In this document: one piece after another, positions 47,501-60,344 of the stretch
Layout: every line of letters begins with the position of its first letter
Position numbering within the stretch: the stretch's first letter is position 1
NCBI RefSeq assembly: GCF_001723175.1
Contig: NC_064652.1
Span: 3,906,001-3,970,000, forward strand
DNA length: 64,000 nucleotides
Origin: Penicillium oxalicum
Lineage: Eukaryota > Ascomycota > Eurotiomycetes > Eurotiales > Aspergillaceae
Reading direction: 5' to 3'
Made by a program: the position numbers and the translations under genes
Notes under the pieces: generated by a model
Database searches by the model: none
Seen by the model: the letters and a program-made list of their open reading frames with translations, nothing else
Told to the model about the DNA's origin: nothing

Positions 47501-49859
47501 GCAAGAGCATGCGAACAAAGGTGGACTTTCCGCAGCCCACGGGGCCGACGACAATGGTGAGGGTTCCTCGCTGAATTTTGAAAGTGGCATCGTTGATGAT
47601 GTTCGCCTTTTCTTCATCCCAGCCGGTGCTACGACCTTCCGCCACAAAATCGAATGTGGGGAAAGAGTCGTAGACATGCAGCCTCTCCCCGACGGAGACA
47701 CGTGAACATTCCACTCCGTGCTTTTCTTTGATATCCGAGGCCAAGGTCTGAAGCTGGACTTCAGAATTAACGGTGAGGGTGCTGTGAGAAGTTGAGGCAT
47801 CGTCGTCGGGATCACTCGACATACCGTCATCACGGGGAGAAGTTTGCAGGAAGAGGTTGATACGCTTGATGGATCCGACTGCCGTTGCTATTCCTGTCAC
47901 AGCCTCGACAAGATTTGAAAGCGGAGTTGACAGAAGAGTGAAGAGGGTCAAAGAGGTAAATGCTCGAGCCGGGGTCAATGTTCCATCGCCAGATGATCGG
48001 GCCATCAGCGAATAGATTAAAAAGGCAGCCAAAGGTGACACGGACTGATTACTGTAAGCTATGATTCATGTGACGGTTAGTCAATGCGATGAGTGAACAA
48101 GGTTTTCGATAAGCCTACCAACAGCAACCACAAGAATCAAAAGACGACGGAATCGCTCAGACATGCGAACTTCATGGGATCGCATTGTTTGGATGAGGTT
48201 GTAGAGATTGTCAGTCAAACCTGCCATGCGAACCCCTTTTACTGATCCAAGAACTTGGGAGGTGATATCCACACGCCGTTCGATCGATTCAAGCCAAAGC
48301 TGTTGTCGTGGACCAGCCAAAGCAGAGATAAGGACACACATTAACATGCAAACTATAAGGCACGTCAGTATCTCAGGAATTAAACTGTCAGTGTTGCGTG
48401 TTGACTCACCAATGACCACGACTATAGGGGCAATACTGGCAATCCCGAGCTGCCTCCACAGCAGATACAATGCAATTGGAATTTCGACGATGCAGGCCCA
48501 GACATCATGAATGTACCGCAATCCACTTGCAATACGCTCTATATCTGCGTTCATCAGGGTTACGGGAGCATTGGAATCAATGTCACTCTCACGCATGATC
48601 GTCATGTGCCGGAAGATCATGTCTACCAAGCTGGCTCGCATCATCGAGACCAAGCGGTAGGCTTGATGCTGGGCAAGTGCCGTTGATATCTAAAGGAATC
48701 AGAGGCGAAAATCCAAAAGCACCTTTCCAGGGAGAGTAACGTACTGCGATACCCGTGTAAGTGATAGCAAAAGCACCAACCAGACCATAGCCCTGGCTCT
48801 TAGTATTCGCCGTGGTCGGCGCATCGACCCAGCTCACGGTTGTGTCGACCAGAAATGGCTGTGCGAAAACGAAACCGATCTGCAAGAGACGTGGCAGAAC
48901 TCCGACGAGGAACGTTCCGGCAAAGTATTTCATCGATGCCCAAAGAAGGCTATGAGGTGATTTAGGGTTGCCACCTAGCAAATAAACATCAGATTTAGAA
49001 ACGTCACTTGTGCGGGGAGGGGAAAAAGGAACCCACTCTTCCGCCAGGTCTTCTCCAGCCCATTTGGAACGACACCCTTTGCACAAAAAGACTCATCTAG
49101 GGTTGGAAGCAACTCCACGGTAAGGTCTGTTTTGTTGCCGAGCAGTAAAAGGGGATTGATCCACGTGAAAAAGCTCAGGCCGAGGATGCCCGTCGCCGAC
49201 TCTGGTGGTGGGTTCTGATAGGCGCGTTTGAGGATTGAAGTTTTGGGCACAGACTCGACGAGAAGAGTAATGACTTTCAAACATAGCGTGACCGTGAAGA
49301 GGATGGGAATAGCGCGGGTTGTCTCGAGAAAGTAGAGGGTTCGGGCTTCTGGCAGAGACAACACAGTGGAGAGAAACAAGTAACCCGCGTTGACCGTGGA
49401 TGGCCTAATGGACCGTGTATGTTCATATTGGGAAAGCAACCCCAACACAATGGAAGTCACTAGGTTGAGGACAGCTGTTGCGATAGTTGCGCGAGTTCTT
49501 TCAGCCAGCGAAGACGCCCATAGACCAAGCAGAACGACCTGGATAGTTGCCAAAAGCACGTACAAAACCTATATTTCAGGTAAGCCAAAAGTCTTGCCAT
49601 TCAGACCACAGGCACGCACTAGTTTGATGATTGCCCAATATCCACCCTGAGTCTTGATGGATTGCTTGCGAAGGTAGACAATTCTCGGTAGTGCCCACAG
49701 AAGAAAGACTGCCGTCACCGGTAGCGACAAGACGACTGATTCAAAATACCATGTGAAGTCAAAACCAGAAGCACATAGCTCACTGACGATAGGGCCAAAA
49801 CGGTCCTCGATGTCGATAGAACAGATGATCGTCCGTGGACGCAGCCAACTTGTTGCCAT
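44532..49859 (-). CDS. ABCC (MRP)-type full-length ABC transporter
   Basis: ATP-driven exporter, about 1,400-1,500 aa in roughly ten exons. Order: extra N-terminal membrane domain (49859-49150; hydrophobic segments such as VLSLPVTAVFLLWALP and LLATIQVVLLGLWAS), first transmembrane domain (to about 47950), first nucleotide-binding domain with Walker A GPVGCGKST, signature LSGGQRQRV and Walker B TIILDDALSGLD (47700-47040), second transmembrane domain (46680-45500), second nucleotide-binding domain with Walker A GRSGSGKST split by an intron near 45230-45290, signature FSPGQKQ and Walker B ILILDEATSS (split by an intron near 44840), and H-loop IAHRLETI. Apparent breaks all coincide with GT...AG introns, so the gene looks intact. 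The N-terminal extra domain and the atypical FSPGQ signature fit fungal ABCC proteins. Likely exports the peptide product or protects the producer; inferred from context. Confidence 0.92.
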
Positions 49860-50833
49860 CGCTCACGATTGAGAGCGAAGTGATCGTGCCAAGTGCGTGA
49901 AAGGGAATGTTGAGACTGTAGATCTCTCCCTTGCACATTCTCTTTCCTCTCGCTCTTTCTGTTACCGGTTATCTCTCAAGTCTCTTCTGATTCTGGAACA
50001 ATTCTTCTCCCTTTCAAAAGACCGATCAAGTTGAGTAACAAGCAGAACAAAGTGATCTACCCACTGAAGTGTGGGGCTGCCCAAACCTGGTGTTGGGGGG
50101 GTAGGCGGTGTCCAAGTAGTGTGCACGAGGCCATCGGCAGTCTTCTAGAACGTGGGATCTGAAGAGGCAGTTAGTGTGTCAGGGGGTGAGCATGTGGCTA
50201 GTTGGCCATTAAGATCGGAAGTTCGAAGGCGAGAGATGACGTGAGATGATTTTCAGTAAATAGGGTCAATCTGCCCGTTTGGGTGGGTGCCTGGCGGGCT
50301 CTCAGGGGCGGGCAGGAGCGGCGGCGATACGCTCTCCGCTTAGCGTGCAGCTCGCCGCTGCAAGGTCAGCATTAGGGCTTATACTGGAGAATGACGACAA
50401 GAACGACAAGTCAAGATGGAACATTCGACGAATGAGAATTGCGGTGCTGAATATCCCATGCCACGTGTTTAAATAGCCTCAGCTGAAAAGAAACAAAATA
50501 AGAGAAAAGAAAAAAGAAAAAGAGAAACATCCGCTTTTCGATGCAGAATAGAAATGTGTGCGACAAAATTTGAGGCTTGGTCAATAGACTTTAGACTCGA
50601 ATCTTGAACTAAGATCTGATTCTGCATGAGGAACTTTGAAAGACACAATGCTGGCCTCGAATGGCTCTTTTGCGCCTCATCCTGCGTGTCCAGCCCCGCA
50701 TGAGCGACTCAGCTTCCCACGAGCTTCCGAACATCTCCACGCCACTGCTCCTTCCCCTCATAATGTTTTGCATCATCGTCTGCATTTGGTTTTTTTTTAC
50801 CCAAAAAAAGGAGGGGAAAAAAAAAGAGCAAGA
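49860..50833. promoter_or_regulatory. ABC transporter upstream region with Api-box/tox-box-like site
   Basis: 0.97 kb between the transporter start and the 3' end of the thioesterase gene. At 50229-50245 GGCGAGAGATGACGTGA joins ATCTCTCGCC (reverse strand; one base off ATCTCNCGNA) with an exact TGACGTGA (50238-50245), 379 bp before the ATG. Pyrimidine-rich tract precedes the start. A poly-A/T-rich run near 50790-50825 lies by the thioesterase stop. Confidence 0.4.
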
Positions 50834-51895
50834 CTAGGAATTTTTGACACTTAGCCCTTGCAAGCCTTCAAACCCGCTAAAACTTCGAGCGAAAGATAAG
50901 CCGCGCTGGCGCTCCGCTTCCACATCAAGCCACGTCCAGGAATCCACCATTTCCTCGAGGGTTGTTGAGTGGTGTGGAAATATTTGGCAAGGAAGATCGG
51001 GGTGATCTCGTTGACGTGCAGTAATGTCAACATCACTCGGCCATGTGTGATCGCTGAGAAGTCCAGAGTGACGCATCACCTCCGCTGGTGTCACAGTCTG
51101 CCGTCCTTTCTTGAAGACGTATCGCGAAATCGCAGACGCGAAAATCTTGTCTTCGGCGATTTGCGATCCTTTGGCGCCACCCGGCTTCACAAAGTAGCTC
51201 ACAAGGTAGAGCCATTTCTCATCCCACGTCAATACCCGTGTCACCACTTCATACTTTTGATAAGGCTTAATTTCTCGTCGAAAGAGACATGCCACACCTC
51301 CGAGAGCGGCAATCAATGGGCGCCTTCGATTCCGACGGCTGAATGCATGCTCAGACGCCAATGTGGCCCGTGGGCTGAGGGGTGTAAGGGCGTCCTTGAA
51401 AAGGGTCATCAGAAGCTCAAGCCGACTGAGGTCGAGGTCAGCGTAGAAAGTGCTGTTTGATTTGTGCACATTCAGGTCGATCTCCACAGTCGAACAGTAA
51501 GTGCGGGTCTGATGGCTTCGGAAAACAGTGGATGGGCTCGCAGGGCGGCGACTCGAGATGGCGCTGACGACGCGATTTCGATGCCAAACGAGATGCCGAA
51601 AAAGAATGCTGATCATTCGAAACTGTGTGTCATCAAAGGCTGTGTGAGCGGTTTTTTCCAAATGAAAATATAAAAAATAAAAGATAAAGGCACTCGAGGT
51701 AAGACTAACGTGCCACATTCCCGGAATTGCTTTTGGGTCGAAGAGAAAAAAGGTCAAGGCGACCCCAAAAACCCCAGAGATAGCTGAGAACCCGATCATG
51801 GTGAAGCGAGACTTAGTAGGAGGCCCGTAACAAGGAGTATTTGGGGAATCTACCGCGTGCAAAGAAGGGTGAGAAGCCCGACTGGTCAACAGCAT
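50834..51895 (-). CDS. Hotdog-fold thioesterase-like protein (THEM6/4HBT-type)
   Basis: An uninterrupted frame of 353 codons, but GTTAGT...CACACAG at 51709-51623 (87 bp, in phase) is very likely an intron, because removal joins PGMWH to FRMISILFRH as in fungal relatives. Features: a hydrophobic N-terminal helix (MIGFSAISGVFGVALTFFLF), then STVEIDLNVHKSNSTFYADLDLSR, which matches the D-x-N-x-H-x-x-N...Y segment of THEM6-like hotdog proteins (often annotated in fungi as capsule polysaccharide biosynthesis protein), then TWDEKWLYLVSYFV. Predicted ER or membrane-anchored acyl thioesterase. Beside FAS beta, hydrolysing or releasing the FAS product as free acid is plausible; not demonstrated. The start could be 51895 or the internal ATG that begins the hydrophobic helix. 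Confidence 0.65.
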   Translation of the reverse strand: MLLTSRASHPSLHAVDSPNTPCYGPPTKSRFTMIGFSAISGVFGVALTFFLFDPKAIPGMWHVSLTSSAFIFYFLYFHLEKTAHTAFDDTQFRMISILFRHLVWHRNRVVSAISSRRPASPSTVFRSHQTRTYCSTVEIDLNVHKSNSTFYADLDLSRLELLMTLFKDALTPLSPRATLASEHAFSRRNRRRPLIAALGGVACLFRREIKPYQKYEVVTRVLTWDEKWLYLVSYFVKPGGAKGSQIAEDKIFASAISRYVFKKGRQTVTPAEVMRHSGLLSDHTWPSDVDITARQRDHPDLPCQIFPHHSTTLEEMVDSWTWLDVEAERQRGLSFARSFSGFEGLQGLSVKNS

Positions 51896-52224
51896 TGCTT
51901 TATAGTCTCTGCGAGATGCAGAAATAGATGGTCAAATCACATTGAGCTACACCGATTATAGAAATCATGTCACGAGACCGGAGTCCACATTGCCCGAAAA
52001 AGATGTGATGCGTTTTGTCAATCAAAAGCCAAAAAAGAAAAAGAAAAATTAGAGTTGGACGGTGTTGGGAGCTAATCAGCAACAAAGACATTTCAAATCT
52101 CAAGACTGGTGAAAGTCGGCGTGATCCAAGAAGACTCCATTCTTCAAAATTTCAAATTCACGTGCAATTCCATTTTCTATGATGCCCCGTGGAGCAAAGT
52201 TACATGTTCTTTAACAAATGATCA
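51896..52224. promoter_or_regulatory. Thioesterase upstream / FAS beta downstream gap
   Basis: 329 bp. TCTGCGAGAT at 51907-51916 is one base from the reverse of ATCTCNCGNA and sits 12 bp before the thioesterase ATG; may be chance. Confidence 0.3.
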
Positions 52225-55200
52225 TTAATACGCCTTCATCGCTTGAATAGCCTTCTCAATCTTCTGCAGGCCCGTAGAAGAGTTGGGACCATGGTAGTCA
52301 TCCCACTGTAAGCCATCATTAGTAAACAGGGCAAACGGGAAGCGAGAGAGTGGTAGCGGAAGGTACTAACCTCAAGGAGAACACCCTCAAGCGCCTTTGA
52401 CCCTGTCAAGCCGTGGACAAGCTCAAAATAGTCTTTACTTAACTCAAAAGGCCGTGCCGTCAGATTGGGAATATACCGGCCTACGAGGCATTTGAGATCC
52501 AGCGCATGACTATCGATAAGATCCATCAGACAGCGTCTGAAACCCGCAACACCGGGAAGTAGCGACGAGGAATGAAAAGGGACATCAATGCCCCGGAGAG
52601 GAATTGTCGCACAGCCTCGACCAAGCGCGGCAGGCGTGGGGGTTTTCATCAATTCCGCCACTTTGCTCTCAACCATGATAGCCAGCTGATCCAAAGCCGT
52701 GGGTATCGCTGAAAGGCCATGAAGATGATCGAGAACCGAGGTGAGACAGTGAAGAGCATGCACCTATGTTTCGAGACTAAAATCAGTCATAGAGCAGAGC
52801 TTAGGGGATGCTGTCTTTACTTACCTGACCAGCACAGACATATTGCACACCCATCACGTTGAAATTGACGATCTCAAGTAGCATATTTGTTTGTTTGGCA
52901 ATGTTTTTGACAATGAGTTCAAGACCCTCTTGGCCGAATCCTGTCAGAGCCGGATTAAGTTAGCGTTTGCACCCAGCAAGGAATGGAAAACCCAGAGAAT
53001 GAATATGGAATATTACCTCGAGCCACACGGCTGGGATCGACCGCACACATGCGATAGTCCGAGTTTCCGCGATCATCACGTGGACTGCAAAGTGCATCAA
53101 GAGACCGCGGTAGAAAAACGATCTGCACGAGAGACTCCACGTTGAAGATCTTCCCCACGGCCCCCAGAGCTGAATACTCGCCGAGTGAGTGACCGGCGTA
53201 GGAGCTGCGCTCTGAAATGAGCCCACGGGATTGTAGATCTGCGAATATCGCAAGCTCCATGAGAGTGAGAGCAGGCTGCGTAAACTGAGTGGCCGAGAGC
53301 AAGCCCTGAGGAGAGTAATATGTGTGGAATTCAGTATCCTCGTTGATGTTAGGGAATAGAGGCAGCAGTTCGACGCTGCCATCTTCTGCAATGCTTTCAC
53401 GTATCATACTGCGATACTTGTCCCGAATAAATCGACCTTGCGGTCCGCCGAAGTAGATGGTGAGCTCTTTCGGATCATTTCGAACAATGTCCGTGATGCG
53501 GAAGCCGTAATTGTCAGAGAAGTATGTATCGGCATAGTCCCAGACTTGCTGTGCTGCTCTACTTTGCTCGTATAGTTGCATACCCATGCCCTTCTGCTGG
53601 CTCCCCTGGCCTGTGAAGACAAAAGCTGTCTCCTCGGGCTCAATTTCGGCTTCGCCGCGCAGAACAGTCTCGCCTCGGCCGACGTGTCGAGCCTCAACTG
53701 AAACGATCTTTCGACCAGCAAGCATGCCGATATGCTGGAAAATCACCTCGATCTCATCACCAGGAAGGACCATGCTCGTGAAGGAGCATTGGAAGCTGCG
53801 GAACGCTCCAATGTCTGAGGCGCAAGTATAATGTTCGACAAGACCACGGACCCGAGCGGATGTGTACATGCCATGGGTGATCAGACCCGGTAGATCAGCA
53901 TACCGGGAGAGAGATGCTGAAACATGAATTGGGTTGAAGTCCCAGGAGACGTGGGCATATGCCTCGTTGGAGTGAGGCATTGTAAGAATTAACGACGAAC
54001 CCTCACTTATCATGGGACTGGGCTGCTCAAACATGGCGCGCTTCTGCACAGGACTACCGTGACGTTTGAGATAGTCCATGACAGGATTTCCACGGCAGTT
54101 GCCTGCGCGGTAATCGACCGTGGCGATGGGACGAGACCCACCAGGCAAAGAAGAGTTCAATCGCACTTCACCCACTGTTGTAACAGTCTTGAAAGTGTCC
54201 TTGCTGGCGTATTGGTAAGTAGATTGCAACTTGAAAACCAAAGTCTGATTCTGCAACTCAAGCGATCCATCGAGAGGATGAAACCAGGACTTTGATTGCA
54301 ACATCGCCACTTCCATCGGATTCAAAGGGCAGAGCTCCATCTCTTCCTCGTCCACCTTGCGGAACATATTCTCCCAATCATCGTGAGAGCCCCTGTACAA
54401 GAACTGGCTGCTGAGTTCCAAAACAATCTTATTCCTGTGGTAGACGTCTGCGCGGACCTCTACCATCTTGCCAGCATCCTCAATAGTGATTGCTTTGATC
54501 CGCGACTTGGTTTCAAGGGCATATCCGGCTTGGATGGGTTCCGCGTCCTCCGGGATTCGAAAGCCATTTGTTAGGTGGACAAGAGTTAGTAGATCAACAT
54601 CGAGCTCGCGGGAAAAGAGCGGTTTCATCAAAGCCTCCCATCCGATCACGACGCCGAAGTCCAGGGGAGCTAACATTTGCTTTCCCCGGCGTTTGCTAGC
54701 TGCGTCACTGGCATTTTGCACACAATGAGCGAACTCGGCAATATCATCGGCGGTGACCTCAAACTGGGTCTCGGTGAATGTGTCATGCACCGAAGGCCAT
54801 GTGACGGGGGTGTCACCCGTGAACCAAACTCGGTAGTAAAAGGATTTGACGCGCTCATTACGACCTTCCATGATCTCATGAATGGGGGCATAGACGGCCT
54901 CACGTCGAAACCGGAATTTCAACTCCAATCCCACCGCAGCGCCCCCGGCATTACGATGGTTAATAATTTCCAATGTAATGATACCAGGAGCATCCATCCG
55001 AACTTCAACGACCTTCAATGGCTCTGAGTGTGGCTGATGCTCGAAAAGAGTGACAACGGGCTCGGCTTTGTGATGAGTGTTGCCTTGTTGGATCATCACA
55101 TAAGAGTTTCGGGTGGGTTGGAACAAACGTCTGAGAGGATTTTCACAGATGGAGCGGCCCTGCACAATTGTTTCTGCCCGGAAAAAGGCCTGGCGCCATC

Positions 55201-58200
55201 CTCCGTCGCTACCGCCAAGCACAGTAAGCCACTCGGCCAGAGATGGCGTCGGAACCGGCCCAGTTGTACCATTCGAGTGCATCACTTCGAACAACACTGA
55301 TCCGCTGTTGCCCATAGGGACCGAGTTGATACCAATCTCGCTGAGCTGATTTGTTTTAAGCGAAAGGTTTGGACTAAGACAGTCGATGATTGGAATTCCA
55401 TCCTGTTCGTATTCGGGGTCCAGCTTTTGGAGTCGGTCGATATGGCCTCGATGGATGGCGCCGAGAATATCGCCGGCGGGAACATCCATTTCGGTGGAAT
55501 GGCGTGCTGCCACCGGCCCGTGAAGAATACAAACACGTTCCACATCCTCGTCTACCACTGCAGCCAGGTCTTCGGACTGCCAAAGCGAATCTTTCTTGAA
55601 ATAAGTCTCAAAATTCGCGTCCAGAGTGGGGATGAATGGAACAGGCTTGGCACCACGCCGCTGGCACAAGTGTATGAAGTAATGTGCATCCTGGGTACCG
55701 ATGAGCTGGTCTTGAGCTGCAGGCAGCCTCTCCAAAAAGGCCTCGAGCTCACGTTCTGGTTCAGAGAGAGAATCCTTGTTGATAAGACTCTTCTTCCCAA
55801 GCTTTGCATTGTGATCACCAAGACGAGCCTCAACGCGAAGAAGGAAAGAATATAGGAAATCGCGATATGACTCGTCAATCCAGCGCTTCTCCTTCATGAC
55901 ATAAGTTAGAGAGATAAAACGTCGCAAAACCTCTTCGTAGGTCATTTCCTCGAGGTCGACTACCCCACCCTGAATGTCTCGTCCAAACCACACCTTGGCC
56001 GCATCCGCATTGAGTCGCTTGATGATGGTGTCACGGTGCTCCTGCAGATATGCTACGCGCTTCGCAGGCTCAAGCTTGAAAATGGTTCGGTCAAATTCGG
56101 CCCAGAGTCTGACACCGCGCGTGGCCAGCTTGTGAATGGGTTCACCCATCTCTGAGGTGACTGTCATGATACCACCTGCTGACCGGGTGTAGCTTTGCTC
56201 CCAGTCGCTTTCGTTTTCGAGGCCAGGGGCAGAAACGATAGCTTGCTTTGCGGCTGGGCTGGTATGCGCTTCTTTAGCGGTCATCATGCGACTTCCCAGA
56301 AGAATACCATCAAATGGCATAAGGGGTCGGTTGTATTGAGACGCCCACTCGCCGGTTAGATAAGGGAAGGTATCGTCAGCACCGCCGAATCCGCTCCCAG
56401 CAACAAGAATGACATTCTGGCAACGGCGAATCGCATCATACGCTTGTAAGATTGGCTGGTGGAAATCCTCAAAAGAGTGATGACCTCCGCCTCGCCCCCC
56501 TGTCCATTGGAGGACGATAGGGAAAGTGGGGTGGGCACGAGCGATCTCAAGGACCTGGTAGATTGCCGGCAGTGTACCTGGCTTGAGCCCCATATGTCGG
56601 AGGCCAAGCTCCTCGATGTAGCGGGTTGCGACGTCAAGTGAAGGGACGCCAGCTCCAATAGTGAGGCCTTCAATGGGAACGCCGGCAGCCCGTAGTTTCG
56701 CAAGTAGGGGAACTTGCCATTTCACTGCGTGGGGCGCCGCATATATCATGTTGCAAGTTATGCCTCTGCCGGCAGGAATCGAATCTAGAAGCTGGTAGAT
56801 TGCCTTTTCCAGCTGAGTCGCGTTGTAAAATCCACCAAGCGCCAGCTCGACGTGGAAACCAGCGCGCATGATTGCTGCACAAAAGTCCCAGGCGGCTGTG
56901 GTAGGTGTCATACCGGCAACAATCACGGGTGGGAGGCCCAGTAGGCGACTGAGCTTCGTGTCAACAAGCACACCCCCACCGGCGATTTGAACCAGTCGAG
57001 GTTTATGTTCATCGCGCCAAACAGGTCCGTAGACAACAGCAGAGTTCCAGTCAAAAAATTCACTCCGGTTACCAAGTTCAGAGCGGGGATTGTAATTGCC
57101 TGTCGCGAGAATTGTCCGGACGCCGGTACCTTCCTTTAATCGATTTGTCAATGATCCGATTCCAGATGCACCGTCGGGACCGAATGCCAATATATGCGTG
57201 GCGCCGGAGAACTTCACAGCTCGGGGCCACACAACCTCCTGCGTGGTAATCATCGAGACCAATTTAGGGATCAGGTTTGCGGATCCGCATTTACGAAGAT
57301 CACTTCCTGTGTGTGTGCAGTAGACGGGGATTCTCAACTGGTCACCCGTAATGGTAAAGTCGCTCATCCGCTCCAAGATGCTCGGAGCGACATCGGCGAG
57401 GTAGCTGCTGTGGAATGCCGTGGTGATGGGTAGAAACCGGTTGTGAATCTCGGGTTTTCGTTGGCTGTGAGGAATGCGATGTTGAACTCCTTTTGCCGGC
57501 GCCTTGACGTTACGCAGCCAGACATTGAAGCCATGCAGCGACAATGGTGGTCCAGCCAGGACTGCATGTTTCGGCCCGTTGATCAACGCAATCTCGATGC
57601 GAGCGTCAGCTGGCAAGTACTCATTCACAGCCGCCATATAGCTTCGCAGTTGGTCAATGGGACAGTCTGCAACACTGAGCATGGGGCCCGGGAATCCCTC
57701 CCCGTGAGCCTCGGCATCGCTTACAATCGCCGGGGGTAACTGAGCGACGGCAAACTGATCCTGACTGCACGTACCAATTGTCAGGAGCAGACGAAGCGCA
57801 TTTAGTGCTAGGGCATCAAACTGCCTCCAGGACTGGGCGACTGCAATGACAGTCGCCGCGACAATTCCTTGTGAATGACCGGTCGTTCCCATGAAGGCTG
57901 ACTGCAGCTGCGCAGGAGTGGCACCCACGAGCCGCCCAACGACTCGATACCACGACAACTGTAGCAGCCCGATCAAGGGCATGCTAATGGGAGCTCCAAT
58001 CAGATAAGCCGATGATGGAGTCCGCTCTGGGTTTTCAAGCCACGCCACGATATCGAGGCCGCTGTGATAGAATCGACTGGTGCCATCTTCCAGCACCTCC
58101 CGTTGCAACATCGTCGAGGCAGAGAGGATCAGATCTTCGACCAAGGGGCGATAGGTCTGCCATAACGACCTCAACTCCTCAAAGTAGGTTTCATCGTTCC

Positions 58201-58822
58201 CTTGGCCGCCGAAGACAGCGTATAGCTTCGCTCTGCGTTCTTGAGCGGCCGTCAAAAGAACAGACGGGGCGGTGTGTTTGGAGCTGACCCGACGCAGCGT
58301 TTGCCGTGCGCGGACGTATGCCGCCAGAATCACCGATTGCACCTCGGCCGTGACTTCCAAGCCGTAGACGACACCATGAATCTCTCGTTGTTGGAGAATG
58401 TCTTGATCGAATGTGCCCAAAGCAATGGTGAGCAGGTGACGGAGATCGTCTGCCAAGGCGACCGGGGAATGTTCCAGGCGATCGACGGTGAAGCCGAGAA
58501 AACGGGCCCAGAGCTCCACCAGAGAGGTAACCGCAACGGCCCCACCGGTCGCCGATTTCAGATGTTGGAGAAAGTCATCCCGCAACTGAAGTGCGACAGG
58601 AAATGATGTGGTCGTGACGCAGAGCGTGTGCGCAAAAGAGCCATCCGAGATGGTCAGAATCTGACTGGCTGCAAGATTCGCAGATGAAGAGGAAGTTGAC
58701 GGGTGATCGGGTAATGACCACGTCGACGAGCCCGCCGATGAAACTTCGGCTGCGAGAGTGCTTGAATCTGGTTGACGGGGATCCAGCAACTGGCGGTCCG
58801 TCTGATCGGTTGTGATGATCAT
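52225..58822 (-). CDS. Fungal type I fatty acid synthase beta subunit
   Basis: Supplies acetyl/malonyl transfer, enoyl reduction and dehydration for a short-to-medium chain fatty acid. The first exon runs from ATG 58822 to about 53000; three smaller exons follow through introns near 52955, 52800 and 52370-52310, giving a stop at 52225-52227 and about 2,080 aa, near full length for the family. Domains: acetyltransferase with nucleophile Ser in TGHSQGIVAA (~57880), FMN enoyl reductase starting PPVIVAGMTPTTAAWDF (~57000), dehydratase/hot-dog region (~55400-53700), malonyl/palmitoyl transferase with FVFTGQGSQQKGMGM (~53610) and YAGHSLGEYSALG (~53180). No frame breaks seen. Comparable to HC-toxin TOXC and aflatoxin HexB; pairs with the alpha subunit at 28719-33889, about 18 kb away beyond the transposon island. 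Dedicated to the cluster by context. Confidence 0.95.
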
Positions 58823-60344
58823 GCTGGGCAGTAGCTTGTTGGATTAATGCAGGCGCCTAGTCTAGGCTACGGCATTTGAGTTCGCTTTGTTGGTGGTGCA
58901 CCTTTCGTGGAACTAGGTCGCTCTGGTCGTTTTCTTTCTCTTGGGGGTCCCAGTGTGGTCTCCGCGACGCTTTTGCTTCTCCTCGATCTCTTCAGATTCT
59001 TCAACAGAAGCCGCACCCGTCATCGCTCACTGTTTTATTTAATCCGGCTTGACATTGTCATCCATAGATGGATGACCCAGTCTCACCCTCAACTGTCGGA
59101 TGAGATGGATTCTCATGCTGAACTTACATTATGGCGGAACGCTGACTTGGTAGGCGGAGACTCCGAGCGACTCCAGCCCAGCCTTCACGTCTCACCCTGC
59201 AGCCACGCTAGCTGAGCCCGCATTCCGGGTGGGGCCCCTTTTTTCTTTGTTCGCCATTTGGTTGTGGCCTGGAACCTCGCTGAGCGCCAAAGGCCAGGCG
59301 ACGGAAGCGGCACTTGGGACACGGTGATAGATCCCATCTTCAGAAGTGACCTGGCTGAATGATGAGAATGATGTCCTTGGTGGCATACCGACGACCCGTA
59401 GTCTCCTATGATCTGATCATCGGATGCGCTCAGTGAGATCAATGAAGGGAAGGCAAAGCGTGTCCTAGGGCCGTTCATACCGTACATCGTCGGATCAGGT
59501 GTCAAGAGTCAAGTGTCAATCCGTGCCGCTTCGGTGAGGACTAACGGAAAGAAGGGGGTGAGTTGCCCAGTGGATGCTCAACGGATTTGGCCGCCGGGAT
59601 TTTCCCCAGCCGCAAATAGCCTCAGACATCTCTCCACCTTGACACACACACTAGACGCCTAGACGCACACCAGCCGATCCAGGCATCCATGGAATCTAGT
59701 CAGGCAAGAGCTTTTGCTACTCGTCCTTTTCCTGATTTCAAAAAAGAAAAAACAAAAACCCTCCTTTTCTTTTCGTCATTCCTTTGCTATTTTAGCTTTT
59801 TGAAACCCTTGGCGCTCTGCCATGGGTAGGCTGTCGATCACCCGCAGTGGTTCAACTAATCAGAAAAGGGTGTAGGGGGGGCGATGCACTGCACTCCCTT
59901 CATTAGGCAGTCGCCCAAGGCCTCTACACCGGAACACGCCCGGAAAGTACCTCGAGCAGTGCTGCATCATCAGAAAGGCACCTCCCCTTCCAAGTACCGA
60001 CCTTCTCACCCTATGACTCGGCGTGTGGCAGGATTAAAGTATTAAACTGTTGAAGCGCCAGTCAGCAACTAGTAGTCCAGCTTTCCCTCTCTTCCCCATT
60101 TTACCTTCCTGGTCTTGTCTTTATTTTGTTTATTGATTTTCTGGCAGCCCCCTGATCTGGGAGGGTGTAATTAGTCCCCTTTTCCCACGCCCGTTGCGCT
60201 TTTCCTCTCGACGAGAGACAGCTTGTCGGGCGCTGATTGACGTGATCTGACTGTCACCACGATCCTCCGTTCTCCGTGCGACAGTTGTGTGCGCCACCTG
60301 GGCCTCACGTCGGATCACTCCGTCGAGGATCCTAAAATATCACC
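58823..60344. promoter_or_regulatory. Divergent region between FAS beta and RTA1-like gene
   Basis: 1.5 kb between divergent starts, no coding signal. Contains an exact TGACGTGA at 60238-60245 (107 bp before the RTA1-like ATG) and near matches TCACGTCT (59185-59192) and TCACGTCG (60305-60312). Pyrimidine-rich tracts near 60070-60120 fit a fungal promoter. Confidence 0.4.
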
